From positions 744,001 through 808,000 of the forward strand of contig OZ257127.1 of the NCBI GenBank assembly GCA_965278965.1: a DNA stretch of 64,000 nucleotides, written 5' to 3'. Origin of the DNA: UBA10649 sp965278965 (GTDB lineage Bacteria > Actinomycetota > Actinomycetes > S36-B12). Shown here piece by piece: positions 1-8,732 of this stretch. The notes below the pieces were generated by a model, which did not search any database, was not told the DNA's origin, and saw nothing but the letters and a program-made list of their open reading frames with translations. Numbering within the stretch: position 1 is the first letter of the stretch; the number at the start of each line of letters is the position of its first letter. A program made the position numbers and the translations under genes.

Positions 1-233
1 TGGCGCGGGTCCGAGGGCACCTTGCAGTTCAACGCGTACAGGCCGACGCCTGCCGGCAGGTTCGTGACATCGACCGTCAAGGTCGAGGACTGCACGAGGT
101 TGACCAGCGGCGAGTAGCCGGGCTGGCCGGCGATCGTCGCGTTGAACGGGTCTGCGGCGTGTGCCGGGGCCGCGACGGTCGCGGCGAGGGCGACGGCCGC
201 CGCGGCGATCGCCAGGACGCGGATCTTGCTCAT
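1..233 (-). CDS. Small secreted protein of heme-uptake locus (3' end outside window)
   Basis: The gene starts at ATG 233 behind a strong ribosome site (GGAGG, about 6 nt upstream) and runs off the left edge, so only the first 77 or so residues are visible. They show a Sec signal peptide: basic MSKIR, an Ala/Val-rich core, and a likely cut after AHA near residue 27. The mature part is Ser/Thr/Val-rich with one visible Cys, suggesting an Ig-like beta fold. It lies 33 bp downstream of the other small secreted protein, so the two probably form one transcript driven from the iron box at 820-838. The context suggests a cell-surface heme or iron binding role, but I do not recognise a named domain in this fragment. 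Confidence 0.7.
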   Translation of the reverse strand, partial: MSKIRVLAIAAAAVALAATVAAPAHAADPFNATIAGQPGYSPLVNLVQSSTLTVDVTNLPAGVGLYALNCKVPSDPR

Positions 234-266
234 CGGTGTTTCCTCCAGCTGATCGGTGGTGCAGGT

Positions 267-809
267 CTACGGGGCGAACGTCACGGGGACGAACACGTCG
301 AAGCGACGGTCGCCGCTGCGGGTGTGGTCTGCGCGCGTGACGATCGAGCAGGGCGTCGTTCGGCAGTCGATGGTGTCGCTGATCTTCGGCGAGACGTTCA
401 GGCGGACGGTGAAGGCGCCACCCTTCTTGAAGGGCATGGCCAGCGTCTTTCCGTACGGCGGCGGGTTCGAGGAGATCCACGCCGACGCCGACCCCGCGCC
501 CGTCATGTCCATCCCGCCCCCGCAAGGCGAGGGAACCTGGCCCTTCTTCGGGGTCACGCACAGCGCGACATAGATCCCCACGGTCGGGTCGTAGCCCTTG
601 CCCGTCACGGTGATCGTCGCGGTGGCCGGTAGGCGTCGGACCGGAGTCGCGGTGAGGCTGAGCCCGGACTTCGTTTTGACGGTGCTCGTCCCACCCGGCT
701 TCGCCGAGCTCGTCGGTGCGACGGCGACCAGTCCGGCAGTCAGCACGGCCACGGCCACGAGGACGGCGGGCAGGCGACGGGCGAGCGGACGGGATGGCAC
801 GATGGGCAC
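267..809 (-). CDS. Secreted neocarzinostatin-like small protein of heme-uptake locus
   Basis: A 180-aa protein with an N-terminal signal peptide (RPLARR, then a Leu/Val/Ala core, cleavage near TSSA around residue 35). The mature part carries a TVTGKGYDP turn and a Cys pair (ALCV and SPCGGG), a pattern I associate with neocarzinostatin-like Ig folds found beside actinobacterial heme transporters. It diverges from the hmuTUV importer with an iron box only 11 bp upstream of its start. The start is GTG 809; GTG 800 is a possible alternative, and neither has a strong ribosome site, so the transcript may be almost leaderless. A surface or secreted heme-binding partner is inferred from context, not from an identifiable ligand motif. 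Confidence 0.65.
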   Translation of the reverse strand: MPIVPSRPLARRLPAVLVAVAVLTAGLVAVAPTSSAKPGGTSTVKTKSGLSLTATPVRRLPATATITVTGKGYDPTVGIYVALCVTPKKGQVPSPCGGGMDMTGAGSASAWISSNPPPYGKTLAMPFKKGGAFTVRLNVSPKISDTIDCRTTPCSIVTRADHTRSGDRRFDVFVPVTFAP

Positions 810-819
810 GCTAGCCCGA

Positions 820-838
820 TAAGGTGACCCTTACCTGA
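820..838. promoter_or_regulatory. DtxR/IdeR-like iron box in divergent promoter
   Basis: TAAGGTGACCCTTACCTGA matches the 19-bp DtxR/IdeR consensus (TTAGGTTAGGCTAACCTAA) at 13 of 19 positions, keeping the AGGT and ACCT half-site cores. It lies between the divergent small secreted protein gene (start 809) and hmuT (start 883), where an iron-loaded repressor would shut off both transcripts. Confidence 0.6.
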
Positions 839-882
839 CGGTGTGTCGGCTCGACGTCGGCATCGATCTCGGCTCCGGAGAC

Positions 883-1959
883 ATGGTGACTGGCGACGAC
901 CCGCGCGTGCACGTTCGCCGAGCGCGGCCCGCCGCGCTCGTCCTCGGCGCGGTCCTCGCGATGGCCCTCAGCGGGTGCGCCACGACGTCCTCGACTGCCC
1001 CGAGCAGCGTCGCCTCGCCCTCCGACGCACCCACGTCCGGGGCACCCACGGCGTCCGGCAGCAGCACGCCCGGCGCGACCTTCGGCCCGGACGGCGTCGT
1101 CACCATCACGTCGGCCGACGTGCCGCTGCCGGCTCCAGTCGACCCGCAGCTGGTCGCCGACGCGCCGACGCGGATAGTGAGCCTGGCCGCGGGCGTCGGT
1201 GAGACCCTCGCCGCACTCGGCGTGGCCGACCGCGTCGTCGGCCGGGACGAGACCAGCGACGTCCCGGCCATCGACGGCGCCGAGGTCGTGACGAAGGCGC
1301 ACGCGACGAACGCCGAGAAGGTCCTCGCCCTCAAGCCCGACCTCGTGATCGTCGACGCCGCGACCTCCCCGCCCGAGGCGCTGGACCAGGTCCGTGCTGC
1401 GGGCGTTCGGGTCGTGAGCGTGCCGGAGGCGTGGACCCTGACCGACATCGCCGGTCGCACGCGTGCCGTCGCCGACGCCGTGGGCGCGTCGTCGGCCGCG
1501 GCCGACGCCGTCATCGCCGAGTCAGGCGGGGACGGCACGACGGCGGCAAGCACGGCGCCGTCCGGCCCACGGGTGGCCTTCCTGTACCTGCGCGGCACCG
1601 CTGCCGTCTACCTCGTCGGCGGTCAGGGATCCGGCGCCGACGCGATGATCGCTGCCGCAGGCGGCACCGATGCGGGCGCCGCCGCCGGCCTCGACGCGTT
1701 CGTGCCGCTGACCGCAGAGGCGCTCGCCGCGATGGACCCCGACGTGATCCTCGTGATGACGAAGGGCCTGGAGTCGGTCGGCGGTGTCGACGGACTGGTC
1801 CAGCTGCCCGGGGTGGCCCAGACCAGCGCCGGGCAGAACCGCCGGGTGGTCGCCGTCGACGACACGCTCCTGCTGTCGTTCGGACCCCGGACGGGCGCGC
1901 TGGCAAAGGCTCTCGCGGCGGCGTTCGCCGTCGTCGACCCTGCGGTAAGCGCGACGTGA
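883..1959 (+). CDS. hmuT: Heme/iron ABC transporter substrate-binding lipoprotein
   Basis: About 358 aa. A lipoprotein signal ends in the lipobox LSGC (Cys about 32), followed by a Ser/Thr/Pro tether and a class III periplasmic-binding fold: RIVSLAAGVGETLAALG, then KPDLVIVD, and a C-terminal lobe with DPDVILVMTKGLE. This is the pattern of HmuT-type heme receptors and other FecB-like binding proteins. The ATG at 883 was chosen for its lipoprotein signal; GTG 886 is better spaced from the GGAG at 877-880 and is equally possible. The stop overlaps the permease start by 4 bp (GTGA). The iron box 45 bp upstream implies induction under iron limitation. A siderophore ligand cannot be excluded. Confidence 0.85.
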   Translation: MVTGDDPRVHVRRARPAALVLGAVLAMALSGCATTSSTAPSSVASPSDAPTSGAPTASGSSTPGATFGPDGVVTITSADVPLPAPVDPQLVADAPTRIVSLAAGVGETLAALGVADRVVGRDETSDVPAIDGAEVVTKAHATNAEKVLALKPDLVIVDAATSPPEALDQVRAAGVRVVSVPEAWTLTDIAGRTRAVADAVGASSAAADAVIAESGGDGTTAASTAPSGPRVAFLYLRGTAAVYLVGGQGSGADAMIAAAGGTDAGAAAGLDAFVPLTAEALAAMDPDVILVMTKGLESVGGVDGLVQLPGVAQTSAGQNRRVVAVDDTLLLSFGPRTGALAKALAAAFAVVDPAVSAT

Positions 1960-2912
1960 CCCGACGCACCGCCTGGCTCGCGGCCGGGCTCGGCGCTGCG
2001 TGCGTGATCGCGGCCGTCGTCGCGCTGCGCCTCGGTGCCGCCGAGGGGACCGCGCAGATCGTCTGGGAGATCCGCGCCCCGCGCGTCGCGATGGCCCTCC
2101 TGATCGGTGCCGGGCTCGGCACCGCGGGCGCCCTCATGCAGGGCTCACTGGGCAACCCGCTCGCGGATCCGGCGCTCGTCGGGATCAGCGCGGGCGCCGC
2201 ACTCGCGACGGTCGCTGCCGCGGGCGTCGGACTGACCTTCGGCACCCTGGGCGCCGGTGCCGCTGCGACCCTCGGGGCAGCGGTCGCCGCTGCGGTCGTC
2301 GTCCTCGCCTCGCAGCACGACGGGCGGCCCGAGGTCGTGACCTTGCTGCTGGCTGGCGTCGCTGTCACCGCCTTCGCCGGCGCCGTGCTGGCGCTGCTGG
2401 TGACGCTCACTCCCACCGCCGCGGGTCGGTCACTGACGTTCTGGTCCAGCGGGAGCCTTGCGCTGTCGACGTGGGGCACGGTCACCTCGGTCCTGCCCTT
2501 TGTCGTCGTAGGCGGCTGCACGGCCGCGTTCCTGGCCCGGTCGCTGGACGTGCTCGCGCTCGGCGACCGCGGGGCGGCGGCAGCGGGCGTCGACGTGCGC
2601 CGGGTCCGGATCGCCGCCATCGCGGCCGTCGTCCTGCTCGTCGGAGCCGGGGTCGGCGCGGTGGGCGTCATCGCATTCGTCGGACTGCTCGTGCCGCACG
2701 CCGTTCGAGCCGTGATCGGCCCCCGGCACGGCTCACTGCTCGTCGTCAGCGCCCTAGGCGGCGCGCTGCTCGTGCTCGTCGCCGACACGATCGCGCGCCT
2801 GCTGGCCAACCCGCTCGAGATCCCGATCGGCGCGGTCACCGCCGCGATCGGCGCGCCGGCGTTCTTCGTGCTCCTGCGACGGACCCGCGCACGTCAGGGC
2901 GGGTGGGCGTGA
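1956..2912 (+). CDS. hmuU: Heme/iron ABC transporter permease, FecCD family
   Basis: 318-aa integral membrane protein of the FecCD/BtuC family, with about nine hydrophobic helices. It has the hallmark GNPLADPALVGISAGA segment (residues about 66-81) and the later GVIAFVGLLVPHAVR loop that docks onto the ATPase. It starts at a GTG overlapping the hmuT stop, and its own stop shares one base with the next ATG, so the three subunits are translationally coupled. It would form the membrane channel for substrate delivered by HmuT. Confidence 0.88.
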   Translation: MTRRTAWLAAGLGAACVIAAVVALRLGAAEGTAQIVWEIRAPRVAMALLIGAGLGTAGALMQGSLGNPLADPALVGISAGAALATVAAAGVGLTFGTLGAGAAATLGAAVAAAVVVLASQHDGRPEVVTLLLAGVAVTAFAGAVLALLVTLTPTAAGRSLTFWSSGSLALSTWGTVTSVLPFVVVGGCTAAFLARSLDVLALGDRGAAAAGVDVRRVRIAAIAAVVLLVGAGVGAVGVIAFVGLLVPHAVRAVIGPRHGSLLVVSALGGALLVLVADTIARLLANPLEIPIGAVTAAIGAPAFFVLLRRTRARQGGWA

Positions 2913-3673
2913 TGGCGGACGCCGCGAGCCTGCACGCGGCCGCGCTGCGCACCGGTGAGCACTACCGGCTGCATCCGACCACGCTGTCGATCCCCACCGG
3001 CACCGTGACGGCGGTCGTCGGCCGGAACGGCTCTGGGAAGTCGACGCTGCTCGGCGTGCTCGCCGGCGAGATCGCGCCGACCTCCGGCGACGCGCGCATC
3101 GGCGGTGACCTTGTCCGTTCGCTCTCGCCGCGTGCACTGGCGCGGCGCCGGGCCCTGCTCGCGCAGGAGACGCACGTCGCGTTCGGGTTCACCGTGCGGG
3201 ACGTCGTCGGGTGGGGCCGCGCGCCGTGGCGCGGTACACCGCAGACTGCCCAGGACGACGAGATCGTCGCCGTCGCGATCGCGACGCAGGAGCTCGGAGC
3301 GTTGGTCGACCGGCCGGTGACCTCGCTGTCCGGCGGTGAGCGTAAAAGAGTCCACATCGCCCGGGTGACGGCCCAGCAGGCGGGGCTGTTGCTCCTGGAC
3401 GAGGCGGACTCCGACCTCGATCTCGTCGGCCGGCGGACGGTCGACGTCGCCGCCCGGCAGCACGCCACGCAGGGCAACACGGTGGTCGTCGTCAGCCACG
3501 ACGTCACGCGGATCAGCCACGCGTGCGACCGGGTCATCCTCATGCGGCGCGGGCAGGTCGTCGCCGACGGACCCCGTGACGCGGTGCTGACCGAGGACCA
3601 GCTCACCGATGCCTTCGAGGCCAGCGTCCGCGTGGTGCCGGACGAGGGCGGCGTCGTCGTCCGGATGCGCTGA
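2912..3673 (+). CDS. hmuV: Heme/iron ABC transporter ATP-binding protein
   Basis: 253-aa ABC ATPase. Walker A is GRNGSGKST (about 37-45), the signature is LSGGERKR (about 139-146), Walker B is LLLLDEADSD (about 159-168), and the switch His lies in VVSHDV (about 196). Its length and sequence fit the FecE/HmuV class that powers FecCD permeases. ATG 2912 overlaps the permease stop by one base; GTG 2909 is a possible alternative. It is the last gene of the importer operon, and the next gene starts 45 bp downstream with no clear terminator between. Confidence 0.88.
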   Translation: MADAASLHAAALRTGEHYRLHPTTLSIPTGTVTAVVGRNGSGKSTLLGVLAGEIAPTSGDARIGGDLVRSLSPRALARRRALLAQETHVAFGFTVRDVVGWGRAPWRGTPQTAQDDEIVAVAIATQELGALVDRPVTSLSGGERKRVHIARVTAQQAGLLLLDEADSDLDLVGRRTVDVAARQHATQGNTVVVVSHDVTRISHACDRVILMRRGQVVADGPRDAVLTEDQLTDAFEASVRVVPDEGGVVVRMR

Positions 3674-3718
3674 GCCCGCCCTCGAGCGCCACGGCTGGGG
3701 CTGTGCTTAGGTGATGCC

Positions 3719-4270
3719 GTGGCCGTCGTTCATCGCGCAGAGCTCAAGCCCGCCAAGATCGAGCTGATCGGCTGGTGGCTGCCGACGCAGCCCTGGTTCA
3801 CCGAGGACGGGCCGGTCGAGCGTGAGTCGACCTTCCGGCTCGACGACCCGGCCGGCGAGGTGGGCATCGAGACCTTCATCGTCCGCAGCGGGGCGTTCTC
3901 GTTCCACGTCCCCCTGACCTACCGGGCAGAACCGCTCGCCGGCGGCACCCTGGTCGGCGAGCTCGAGCACTCCGTGCTCGGGCACCGCTGGGTGTACGAC
4001 GGGCCGAGTGACCCGGTCTACGTGGCGACGACGGCCTCCGCCATCGCCACCGGCGCGCACGAGGTCGAGGCGTACTTCGAGGACGGCACCCGCGCGCCCC
4101 GGGCGGCCTGGGCCGCTTCGGCGACCGGCAGCGGCCTGCCCGACGGCGAGGTGGTCGGCGAGCTCGTCGTCGCCCGCGCGATCCCGACGAACCCGCCGGC
4201 GTCCGCGGCCACGCTCTCGGCGATCTGGCCCGGGCAGGAATCCCCCGTCGCGCTCGCCTGGCTCGCCTGA
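3719..4270 (+). CDS. Maltokinase N-terminal cap-like domain protein
   Basis: 183 aa starting at GTG 3719. The opening, AELKPAKIELIGWWLPTQPW, is the pattern of the free-standing maltokinase N-terminal cap-like (Mak_N_cap) proteins of actinobacteria, whose relatives cap the maltokinase of the trehalose to alpha-glucan (GlgE) route. The kinase domain itself is absent. There is no signal peptide or membrane segment, so it is cytoplasmic. Its biochemical role is not established. It is convergent with holA, with only 12 bp between their stops. Confidence 0.65.
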   Translation: MAVVHRAELKPAKIELIGWWLPTQPWFTEDGPVERESTFRLDDPAGEVGIETFIVRSGAFSFHVPLTYRAEPLAGGTLVGELEHSVLGHRWVYDGPSDPVYVATTASAIATGAHEVEAYFEDGTRAPRAAWAASATGSGLPDGEVVGELVVARAIPTNPPASAATLSAIWPGQESPVALAWLA

Positions 4271-4282
4271 GGCGACGACCTC

Positions 4283-5272
4283 TCAGGCCTTCGCGGTCGT
4301 CCGGGCGACGAGGATCTCCAGCGCGAGGAGCTTCTGCTCGGGGTCCAGGCCGGTCTTGGAGTTGACCCCGCCCTTCATGTCGCCGTCCGCGTCCGCCAGC
4401 GCGACGACGGCGGCGGCAAGCCTTCGCTGGTCACCGCTCCAGCGCGACCACTGACGCTGCAGCACCCGTACCTTCCACGGGGGCACCGCCGCCTCCCGCG
4501 CAACATCGGTCTCCGACGCCCCTGGGGGCATGCCGCCGACGCGCACGAGCGTGCGCAGCCCGGAGGCCAGCGAGGACACCGTGGCGGGTCCGACGCGACC
4601 GCTGTCGCTGCCGAGCATCGCCTGACGCAGCATCCTCAACGCCTCCCCGGAACGTCGCTCCCAGACGGCGTCGGAGATCGCGAACCCGGACACGTCCGCG
4701 ACGCCGGCGAAGTACTCGCGGACGGCGTCCGCATCGATCGGGTCGGCCTCGACGTCGGCGCACAGCTGAGAGACCGCCGCCGCGAGGAGCCCGATGTCCT
4801 GGCCGATCGCGTCGTACAACACGGTGAGGGCGTCCGACGTCGCGCGGCGCTTGTGCGCCGCGAGCTCGCGCGTGAGGAACTCCAGGGTCGGCTTGCCGCG
4901 CTTGACCGCCTGGCAGTCGACGACCTGCGCGCCGGCCGCCCGGACCTTGTCGAGCAGCGCCTTGCCCTTGACGCCGCCCGGATGGGTGAGCACGAGCGTG
5001 ACCGACTCCGGTTGGTCGTCGACAAGCTCACGGATGGCGCCCGCCACCTGCTCGTCCGCCGCCTCGATGCCGGTCACGACGATGATGACGCCGTCGCCGA
5101 AGAGATTCGGGGCGGCGGCCTCGCGCACGGCGTGCGCGGCTCCCTCGTCCGAGGCGGCGACCGTGACGCGCTGAACCGAGGCGTCCGCGGCGCGGGCGCG
5201 GGCAGAGGCCGCGACGACGGCCCGGTCCACGAGAACCGTCTCCGAGCCGAGGACCAGCGTGATGCGCGCCAT
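4283..5272 (-). CDS. holA: DNA polymerase III subunit delta
   Basis: 329 aa, the clamp-loader subunit that opens the sliding clamp. The N-terminal domain contains the family pattern LVLGSETVLVDRAV and, later, LTHPGGVKGKALLDKVRAAGAQVVDC; a C-terminal helical collar follows. I start it at the second Met (MARITLVLGSE, 5272) because the six residues before it do not belong to the family; ATG 5290 is possible. It lies downstream of comEA-comEC on the same strand, as in many actinomycetes, but a strong hairpin (5311-5362) separates it from comEC, so it may have its own promoter. Confidence 0.88.
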   Translation of the reverse strand: MARITLVLGSETVLVDRAVVAASARARAADASVQRVTVAASDEGAAHAVREAAAPNLFGDGVIIVVTGIEAADEQVAGAIRELVDDQPESVTLVLTHPGGVKGKALLDKVRAAGAQVVDCQAVKRGKPTLEFLTRELAAHKRRATSDALTVLYDAIGQDIGLLAAAVSQLCADVEADPIDADAVREYFAGVADVSGFAISDAVWERRSGEALRMLRQAMLGSDSGRVGPATVSSLASGLRTLVRVGGMPPGASETDVAREAAVPPWKVRVLQRQWSRWSGDQRRLAAAVVALADADGDMKGGVNSKTGLDPEQKLLALEILVARTTAKA

Positions 5273-5310
5273 GATCGGCGAGCATGCCATGGATGACCGA
5301 CGCCGCCCAC

Positions 5311-5362
5311 ACCTGCATCTTGCGGGGCGGCTCGCGGCGGTTTAGCCCCGCAAGCTGCAGGT
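5311..5362 (-). terminator. Hairpin between comEC and holA
   Basis: Inverted repeat with 18-nt arms (5311-5328 and 5345-5362, one mismatch) around a 16-nt loop. It begins 8 bp past the comEC stop and ends 39 bp before holA. There is no U-tract, so it would be an actinobacterial I-shaped terminator or an attenuator ahead of holA. Confidence 0.6.
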
Positions 5363-5369
5363 CTCGACG

Positions 5370-7769
5370 TCAGCGGCGGGTGACCACCCCGACGCCTTCG
5401 CCCGCCGCCACCACGGCGAGGTCGCCGGACAGGTCCGTGCGGAGGACCTGTGCCCCGACCTGCTCCCAGGCGGTGATGGCCGCCGCCGACGGGTGCCCGT
5501 AGTCGTTGTCGGCTCCGACACTGACCAGGGCGACGCTCGCCGCGGTCGCCTCCGCGAAGCCCGGCGCGAGGTCGGCCGACCCGTGATGAGGGACCTTCAC
5601 GACGTCGAACTGTCGTCCGCTCAGCTCGGCGCGGATCGCCTCCTGTGCCTCGGCCTCGATGTCGCCGGTGAGGAGCACCTGCCGCCCACCCACATCCGCG
5701 ACGAGCACGATCGATGCGTTGTTCGCGACGGATCCGCCGTCGATGCGCCGACGCGGCCAGATCGCCTCCCACGAGACGGCGCCGACCTGACGGCGGTCGC
5801 CGGCGGCGATCGGCTCGGCCCGCTGGCCGACGCCGGCGAGGATGCGGTCGACCTCCGCGGCACCGTCAGCGGGGTCACGCACCGGCGTGACGAACACGTG
5901 CCCGACGCTTCGACCGCGCAGGACGCCGGCGAGCCCGCCGACGTGGTCGGCATGGAAGTGCGTAAGCACGACCGCCGGGACGGTGTCGATCCCCGCATCC
6001 GACAGGCACCGGTCGACCGCGTCCGGATCCGGTCCGGTGTCGACGACGACCGCCGCGCCGTCCCCGGATCGCAGCAGGATCGCATCGCCCTGGCCGACGT
6101 CGCATGCCAGCACGAGCCACTGCGGAGGTGGCCAGCCGTGCCTGCCTGGTGGTAGCAGCACCAGCACCGTCGCTGCGCCGAGGGCAGCCAAGCCGAGCGC
6201 CACCCGCAGCGGACGTCCGGGCGGGCGGACGCCGAGGCGACGGCCGAGAAGCGCGGCGCCCACAAGACCGCCGACCGTGCCGGTGAGCGCCAGGACACCG
6301 GCCCAGCCGGTCGGCCAGGGCAGCCCCGACGCGGGCGCGTCCTGGCCCGCGTGCGCGATCGCAACGATGACCGCGGCCGGCCATTGCGCGACCTGCACCG
6401 CGATCGCCGCGACGGCAGGAAGCACGGGCGACACGATCGCCGCCGCAAGGCCCAGGACCGTGACCGGCACGACGGCGGGCATGGCCAGCAGGTTCGCCGG
6501 AAGCGCGACCCAGCCGACGGCACCGCCCATCGCCACCAGCACGGGAAGCGTGCCGAGCTGGGCGGCTCCGGTGAGGGCGACGGCCTCGCGGACGGCAGTC
6601 GGCCATCGGCGGGTCCACCGTCCACGGGCGAGCCGCTCGGCCAGGACCGGGGACAACAGGACGATGCCGGCCGTCGCGAGCGCCGACAGCGCGAACCCCC
6701 AGGACGTCGACAGCCACGGCTCGAGCACGACGAGCACGAGAACGCCGGTCCCGAGTACCGCGAGGCTGCCCCGCCGTCCTCCGACGAGCACACCGATCGT
6801 CGCGATCACGCCCATCGCGACCGCTCGAAGCACGCTCGGCTGCGGGCCGACGAGGACGGTGAAGAACCCGAGCGCTACGACACACGCCGCCGTACGGACG
6901 CGCAACGACGCCCGTCCGAGCCGGCACGCGCCGACCACGACAGCCAGCAGGATCGCGATGTTGCCGCCGGACACAGCCGTCAGGTGCGCCAGCCCGCTGG
7001 CCTGCATGGCCTCGGTGAGCTCCGGCGGCGCAGTGGAGTCGTCGCCGATCGCGAGCCCGGCGACGAGCGAGGCCGGCTCGGGCGGCACGCCGGCCAGCGC
7101 TGCCGTCAGCCCAGCCCGCATGGCGTCCGCGCTCGCGTCGAGCACCCCAGGGGACGCCGTCGGCACCCACCGGTCGACGGACAACGCGACAGCGGCATCG
7201 GTGGCGGGCACCGCGGCGCCCAGGCGGCCAAGGACGACGACCTGCGACCCCGGAGGCGGCGCCGAGCCCAGCGGCAGACGCAGGACCACCGGCAGGTCGA
7301 CATCGACGGCGCCGCCCCGAGCAGCGATCCGAGCGGTAGCGACGCGGACCAGGACCTGCGGCTCCCGCCAGGCCGGGCCGCCGTCGACCACCTGCGGCGT
7401 GCCGTTGACGACGCCGGAGATGGTCGCCGTGGCACCGGCATCGGCCCAGGCGGCGACCGGTCCCGGGCTTGCCGTGACGACACCGAGCGCCGCGGAGGTG
7501 GCGCCCAGCACAGCGGTGAGGAGGCAGACGGTCGCCGTCCGGGCTGCGGCGTCATGCCGGGGGTCCGTGCGATGCCGGACCAGGCTCACACCCACGGCCG
7601 CGAGGACGAGCACCGCTACAGCAGCGAGCACGACCGTCAGCCGCCCGGCCAGGCGAACACGTTCGGTGAGCTCGTCGATCCCGAGAAGCGTTGCTCGGGC
7701 CAGCGCCGAACCGAGCCACGCCGTACCCCCGACGAGCAGGAGCCGGGCGTCGAGACGACCGCCCGTCAC
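5370..7769 (-). CDS. comEC: ComEC/Rec2 DNA-uptake channel protein
   Basis: About 799 aa. The N-terminus has membrane helices and an OB-like DUF4131 region; the centre is the polytopic Competence domain (HLTAVSGGNIAILLA motif); the C-terminus is a metallo-beta-lactamase-like domain with LTHFHADHVGG (HxHxDH metal site) and VPHHGS. It is the membrane channel that carries single-stranded DNA across the cytoplasmic membrane, the MBL domain being the presumed nuclease. The start is GTG 7769, overlapping the comEA stop as GTGA. ComEA precedes it, but no transformation-pilus assembly genes are visible, so competence is not proven. Confidence 0.9.
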   Translation of the reverse strand: MTGGRLDARLLLVGGTAWLGSALARATLLGIDELTERVRLAGRLTVVLAAVAVLVLAAVGVSLVRHRTDPRHDAAARTATVCLLTAVLGATSAALGVVTASPGPVAAWADAGATATISGVVNGTPQVVDGGPAWREPQVLVRVATARIAARGGAVDVDLPVVLRLPLGSAPPPGSQVVVLGRLGAAVPATDAAVALSVDRWVPTASPGVLDASADAMRAGLTAALAGVPPEPASLVAGLAIGDDSTAPPELTEAMQASGLAHLTAVSGGNIAILLAVVVGACRLGRASLRVRTAACVVALGFFTVLVGPQPSVLRAVAMGVIATIGVLVGGRRGSLAVLGTGVLVLVVLEPWLSTSWGFALSALATAGIVLLSPVLAERLARGRWTRRWPTAVREAVALTGAAQLGTLPVLVAMGGAVGWVALPANLLAMPAVVPVTVLGLAAAIVSPVLPAVAAIAVQVAQWPAAVIVAIAHAGQDAPASGLPWPTGWAGVLALTGTVGGLVGAALLGRRLGVRPPGRPLRVALGLAALGAATVLVLLPPGRHGWPPPQWLVLACDVGQGDAILLRSGDGAAVVVDTGPDPDAVDRCLSDAGIDTVPAVVLTHFHADHVGGLAGVLRGRSVGHVFVTPVRDPADGAAEVDRILAGVGQRAEPIAAGDRRQVGAVSWEAIWPRRRIDGGSVANNASIVLVADVGGRQVLLTGDIEAEAQEAIRAELSGRQFDVVKVPHHGSADLAPGFAEATAASVALVSVGADNDYGHPSAAAITAWEQVGAQVLRTDLSGDLAVVAAGEGVGVVTRR

Positions 7770-8632
7770 ACCCGGACCAGCGGTCGGAGGCGACCCAGGA
7801 TCGCATCGCCGATGCCGGACACCTCCCCGAGCTCGTCGACCGAGCGGAAGGGTCCGTTGTCCAACCGCCACTGCACGATGCGGGCGGCGAGCACCGGGCC
7901 GATGCCGGGGAGAGCATCAAGTCCGGCCACATCGGCCGCGTTGAGGTCGACCGGCGCGGCGACCGGAGCGGCCGCGCTAGTCAGCGCGGACCCGGCTCGG
8001 GCCGCGGCCGCACCCGGCCCGACGACGATCTGCTCACCGTCGAGGAGGACGCGCGCCAGGTTGACGCTGTCCGCCGCCCGCGGTCGAGTGACGCCGCCAG
8101 CGGCATCGATAGCGTCGGCGACGCGTGAGCCAGCGGGCAGCTCGACCAGCCCGGGCCGGACCACCTGGCCGGTGACGTGCACGACGACGGTCGCCGCCAC
8201 GGTCGGGATCGGCGGAGCGGACACCGTGGGAGGCACGGACGAGGCCGGCACCGCACGTACCGACTCCGCCGACTCCGCCGACTCGGCCGTCGTCACCATC
8301 GTCGTTGCCGAGGTCGCGAGGACCGTCGGCGCGACGGCGACCGCTCGCGGGCGTCCGCTCCACGCCCAGTACGCCACAAGGGCGACCGTCACCGCGAGCA
8401 GCAGGGCAAGCCCGCGGACAGCGGAGGTCGTCCACGGGCCGAGGCGCGGCAGCCGCTGCGCCCACGGCACGGCCCCGGCGTCGAGGGCGACGTCGTCGGT
8501 CAGCGGCCCCGGGAGGTCCCGCGGCGCCGGGCCCTCCGGCTCGTCCGCGCCCCGACCCGCCGTCGGGCGCATCGCGAGACGGCGCAGTCGCTGCGCGTCG
8601 TCGAGCCCGGTACGCCGGCCGTCCCCCCGCAT
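7766..8632 (-). CDS. comEA: ComEA DNA-binding receptor (SLBB + helix-hairpin-helix)
   Basis: 288 aa. A cytoplasmic Pro/Arg-rich N-terminus is followed by one membrane helix (VRGLALLLAVTVALVAYWAW, about 70-90), a Ser/Thr/Ala-rich linker, an SLBB domain (VVHVTGQVVRPGLVELP), and C-terminal HhH motifs (DLNAADVAGLDALPGIGPVL and VDELGEVSGIGDAILGRL). This is the standard extracellular double-strand DNA receptor that hands DNA to ComEC, with which it overlaps by 4 bp. The linker contains a short AES repeat. The start at 8632 may be a few codons too long. Confidence 0.88.
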   Translation of the reverse strand: MRGDGRRTGLDDAQRLRRLAMRPTAGRGADEPEGPAPRDLPGPLTDDVALDAGAVPWAQRLPRLGPWTTSAVRGLALLLAVTVALVAYWAWSGRPRAVAVAPTVLATSATTMVTTAESAESAESVRAVPASSVPPTVSAPPIPTVAATVVVHVTGQVVRPGLVELPAGSRVADAIDAAGGVTRPRAADSVNLARVLLDGEQIVVGPGAAAARAGSALTSAAAPVAAPVDLNAADVAGLDALPGIGPVLAARIVQWRLDNGPFRSVDELGEVSGIGDAILGRLRPLVRV

Positions 8633-8654
8633 GCCCGCACGCTAGGAAGCACGT

Positions 8655-8696
8655 GGCCGCGCCACCGGGCATCACGCCGGTGCGGTGGACGCGGCC
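8655..8696 (-). terminator. Hairpin between plsY and comEA
   Basis: Arms GGCCGCGCCACCG and CGGTGGaCGCGGCC (13 bp, one bulged base) lie in the 100-bp gap between the plsY stop (8733) and the comEA start (8632). It is consistent with a terminator of the degV-plsY unit. Confidence 0.5.
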
Positions 8697-8732
8697 CAAG
8701 CCCTGATGGCGCTGTGAACACCGCGTCCAGGG

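Noticed and set aside
5842..7944. 700-codon open frame antisense to comEC, and similar long frames opposite most genes
   Set aside because: Very high third-position GC removes stop codons on the opposite strand. The translation is Arg/Ser/Thr/Pro-rich with no domain, while the minus strand encodes an intact ComEC.
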